Source: Pseudomonas fontis (GTDB lineage: Bacteria; Pseudomonadota; Gammaproteobacteria; Pseudomonadales; Pseudomonadaceae). Taken from it: 48,193 bases of DNA. The DNA lies in NCBI RefSeq assembly GCF_028656955.1, contig NZ_JAMDGY010000003.1, positions 1-48,193 on the forward strand. Direction: 5' to 3'. Position numbers and translations under genes: made by a program. Positions 46,329-48,193 of this stretch are shown piece by piece. Numbering within the stretch: the first letter of the stretch is position 1; each line of letters opens with the position of its first letter. The notes beneath the pieces are model-generated. The model was not told the DNA's origin, searched no databases, and saw only the letters and a list, made by a program, of their open reading frames with translations.

Positions 46329-46610
46329 TTACTTGCAGATGATGATCATGCTGCGGCTGGTGTAACCCGCTGGGTTAAGGCCGAAGGGGTAATCCCCGGG
46401 TTCGTCGTCATCTTCGCCGGATTTGGCGATGACCTTGTAGCCTTTGCTGCCGCAGGAGCTGGCAGCCTTGGTGTAGCACTGGTTCCAAGAAGAGGACAGG
46501 CCCGAGCAGTTGATGTGCAGGCCTTTCTTGCCGCGTTTGACCTCGGTCTTGGCAGTCGCCGCACAACCGGCAATGGCCAGAATGGCTAGGATGAGCAAAA
46601 TTCGTTTCAT
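46329..46610 (-). CDS. Small putative lipoprotein
   Basis: A 93-residue protein with a lipoprotein signal (lipobox LAIAGC, lipidated Cys16) and five further cysteines (NCSG, QCYT, SCGS, IICK region), suggesting disulfide bonding after export. AAGGA lies 6 bases upstream of the ATG. The mature part is small and polar; Ala17 at position +2 predicts outer-membrane sorting by the Lol rule. No family is recognised with confidence. Confidence 0.8.
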   Translation of the reverse strand: MKRILLILAILAIAGCAATAKTEVKRGKKGLHINCSGLSSSWNQCYTKAASSCGSKGYKVIAKSGEDDDEPGDYPFGLNPAGYTSRSMIIICK

Positions 46611-46791
46611 TCCTGTCCTTAATACGTGTCCGGGTCTGTTGCCCGGTTTTCAGTTGCGTTGCGCCTTCCTGGTGCCTGGTGCGTCCTTGTCGTATTTAAA
46701 AACTTCAAGATTGACTTAGGGTTACAGCTTAAAGCAGCTGCACGAAGCGGCACAATCGCTGAACAGGTATTAAATGAAAATATTTCTCATC

Positions 46792-47679
46792 TTAGTCAGC
46801 GGCCACCAGTGGCGGACGTTCGCGGCGCATGGATAACGTAGCACCGATTGAGGCAGTAATGATGGCGGCAATGGCCATCCACTGCGCGAACGTCAGCACT
46901 TCATTGAGAAATAGCAGGCCGGACAGGGCGCCGAAGGCCGGTTCGATGCTCATCAGGGTGCCGAAGGTGCGCGTAGGCATGCGGGTCAGCGCCACCATCT
47001 CCAGGCTGTAGGGCAGGGCGGTGGAGAGAATCGCAACGCCCAGGGCAACCGGGATCAACGAAGCGGTGAGCAATGCACTGCCTGCATGGGCAATGCCGAT
47101 TGGCGTTACCAGCAGCGCGGCGATCATGACGCCCAGCGCGGCGGTCTGGATGCCGTTTTCGGCGCCGGCCTTTTGCCCATATAGAATGTACAGCGCCCAG
47201 CACACGCCAGCGCCCAGGGCATAGCCGGCACCTTCCAGGTCGATGCCGCTGCCGGTCTGGCCGATGGGGATCAACAGGAGCAAGCCGATGACGGCCAAGC
47301 CGATCCAGAAGAAGTCGATTGGCCGGCGCGACGCGTAGAGGGCGACTGCCAGCGGGCCGGTGAATTCCAGCGCTACGGCCACGCCCAGTGGAACGGTGCG
47401 CAGGGACATATAAAAGAGCAGGTTCATGCCGCCCAGTGCCAGGCCATAGATGACCACGGTCTTCAGGGTGCTGGCAGTGAGGCGCGCGCGCCAGGGGCGC
47501 AGGATCACCAGCATGATGATGCTGGCGAAGATCAGTCGCAGGGTTGTGGTGCCCTGCGCGCCGACGACTGGGAACATGCTTTTGGCCAGGGAGGCGCCAG
47601 ACTGGATCGAGGCCATTGCAATGAGCAGCAGGCCGATCGGGAACAGGGTCGCGGCCAGGCTGCGGGGTTGGACGTTCAT
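46792..47679 (-). CDS. rhtA: RhtA-type EamA exporter (threonine/homoserine efflux-like)
   Basis: A 295-residue DMT-superfamily transporter with ten helices. It matches the RhtA group in length and in patterns such as ASIQSGASLAKSMFPVVGAQ near the N terminus, GVAVALEFTGPLAVAL and LPYSLEMVALTRMPTRTFG. RhtA exports threonine, homoserine and related compounds in E. coli; the substrate here is inferred. It is divergent from the rRNA operon promoters. Site C, the third copy of the 20-bp near-palindrome found at the XRE-cupin locus, lies 69-88 bases upstream of its ATG, nearly the same distance as site B at the other EamA gene. Confidence 0.88.
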   Translation of the reverse strand: MNVQPRSLAATLFPIGLLLIAMASIQSGASLAKSMFPVVGAQGTTTLRLIFASIIMLVILRPWRARLTASTLKTVVIYGLALGGMNLLFYMSLRTVPLGVAVALEFTGPLAVALYASRRPIDFFWIGLAVIGLLLLIPIGQTGSGIDLEGAGYALGAGVCWALYILYGQKAGAENGIQTAALGVMIAALLVTPIGIAHAGSALLTASLIPVALGVAILSTALPYSLEMVALTRMPTRTFGTLMSIEPAFGALSGLLFLNEVLTFAQWMAIAAIITASIGATLSMRRERPPLVAAD

Positions 47680-47747
47680 TGTTGTTTTACGTTCCTTATA
47701 TAGAAGAAGGCATTCATGGCAGGGCTATGATGCTCAAGTGCGCGAAA

Positions 47748-47767
47748 GTGAGCAATATAGTGCGCAA
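47748..47767. promoter_or_regulatory. Operator site C, upstream of the rhtA-like gene
   Basis: GTGAGCAATATAGTGCGCAA, 19 of 20 bases identical to site B at 39026. On the minus strand TATATT inside it could be the -10 of the rhtA-like gene. It lies 69 bases upstream of that gene's start. Confidence 0.72.
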
Positions 47768-47800
47768 TTTTCTTTTTATGATGGTTTTGCTAATTAACCC

Positions 47801-47828
47801 TTGACGCTCGATTTAATCTCTCTATAAT
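47801..47828 (+). promoter_or_regulatory. rRNA operon promoter 1
   Basis: TTGACG, 16-base spacer, TATAAT (perfect -10). It is the first of three rightward sigma70 promoters. Confidence 0.8.
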
Positions 47829-47943
47829 TCGCCCCACTTCCGGCGTAGTCGGAACAGAAAACTCCTTGAAACTCAATGAGTTAGATGTTCCAGGTAGTGC
47901 CGGGATGCTTCGATCGAAAGATCGACAGCGGTGAAAAAGGCAG

Positions 47944-47971
47944 TTGACAGCAACGATAAGTTCTGTAGAAT
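47944..47971 (+). promoter_or_regulatory. rRNA operon promoter 2
   Basis: TTGACA, 16-base spacer, TAGAAT, followed by TCGCCTCC. Same spacing as the other two. Confidence 0.8.
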
Positions 47972-48021
47972 TCGCCTCCCGCTGACGAGAGATCGTAGCG
48001 AGTTAAGCGCTTGAAGTTAAA

Positions 48022-48081
48022 CAGGAAATTCTGAAAGACTTCAAAATAAACGCTTGACAGGCTCTGGGGAAAGCGTAGAAT
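48022..48081 (+). promoter_or_regulatory. rRNA operon promoter 3 with UP-like element
   Basis: TTGACA (48054-48059), 16-base spacer, TAGAAT (48076-48081), then a GC-rich discriminator GCGCGCC expected for stringent control. The AT-rich stretch at about 48022-48050 just upstream resembles an UP element. Confidence 0.85.
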
Positions 48082-48193
48082 GCGCGCCTCGGTTGAGACG
48101 AAAGATTCTTAACCAACCGCTCTTTAACAACTGAATCAAGCAATTCGTGTGGGTGCTTGTGAGCTCAGACTGATAGTCAAAAAGATTATCAGC
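48082..48193 (+). other. rRNA operon leader with boxA (16S starts beyond the window)
   Basis: A transcribed leader. CGCTCTTTAACAA at 48118-48130 matches boxA antitermination sequence. The following stretch ending GATTATCAGC is the leader type that precedes 16S genes in Pseudomonas. No 16S sequence is reached. Confidence 0.88.

Noticed and set aside
48082..48193. Start of 16S rRNA
   Set aside because: Only leader sequence with boxA is present; the conserved 16S 5' sequence is not reached.

Overview
The window looks like a chromosomal segment of a fluorescent Pseudomonas, most likely of the P. putida group. It has high-GC coding sequence, a pyoverdine (pvd) gene set with PvdS-type iron-starvation boxes, putida-type REP palindromes, a fused Pha/Mrp antiporter operon, and tandem rRNA promoters at the right edge. 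Species cannot be fixed from the sequence alone.

Bases 1-20170 are part of the pyoverdine locus. A large NRPS gene, cut by the left edge, and an alpha/beta-hydrolase gene run rightward. Facing them on the minus strand are fpvA (receptor), pvdE (ferribactin exporter), pvdA (ornithine hydroxylase) and pvdO, pvdN, pvdM (periplasmic maturation). Two exact TAAAT-N16-CGT boxes mark the promoters of pvdA-pvdE and pvdM-pvdN-pvdO. The genes cover peptide assembly, export, fluorophore and side-chain maturation, and re-uptake. The left NRPS partners, pvdP, pvdQ, pvdS and pvdF are not in the window. The NRPS carries a half-deleted epimerization domain followed by a D-accepting-type condensation domain.

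Bases 20184-21380 are a tandem array of about 179-bp REP-containing units, one partial and six near-complete, between divergently oriented genes. Bases 21456-31823 are mixed chromosomal genes: a coiled-coil hypothetical, pbpG, a FadL-family porin behind a periplasmic alkylsulfatase, several very small conserved-looking proteins, a shikimate-dehydrogenase-like protein, and a chemotaxis transducer with a cytoplasmic C-terminal sensor. Bases 31795-37858 hold a six-gene monovalent cation/proton antiporter operon (phaAB-C-D-E-F-G on the minus strand), with every junction overlapping.

Bases 38011-47767 are regulatory and stress functions: an EamA exporter divergent from an XRE-cupin regulator, an isochorismatase-fold hydrolase divergent from a GlxA-type AraC regulator, soxR divergent from a small monooxygenase with a textbook SoxR promoter, a DUF3182/hydrolase pair, aminopeptidase P, a small lipoprotein, and an RhtA-type exporter. 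The most interesting hidden signal is a 20-bp near-palindrome, GTGnGCAnTATAnTGCnCA. It occurs twice between the first EamA gene and the XRE-cupin gene and once upstream of the rhtA-like gene 8.7 kb away. Two of the copies match at 19 of 20 bases and lie 69-71 bp before the two exporter start codons. This suggests one regulator controls both exporters.

The last about 390 bases are a promoter and leader region for an rRNA operon: three tandem sigma70 promoters and boxA. The 16S gene itself starts beyond the window.
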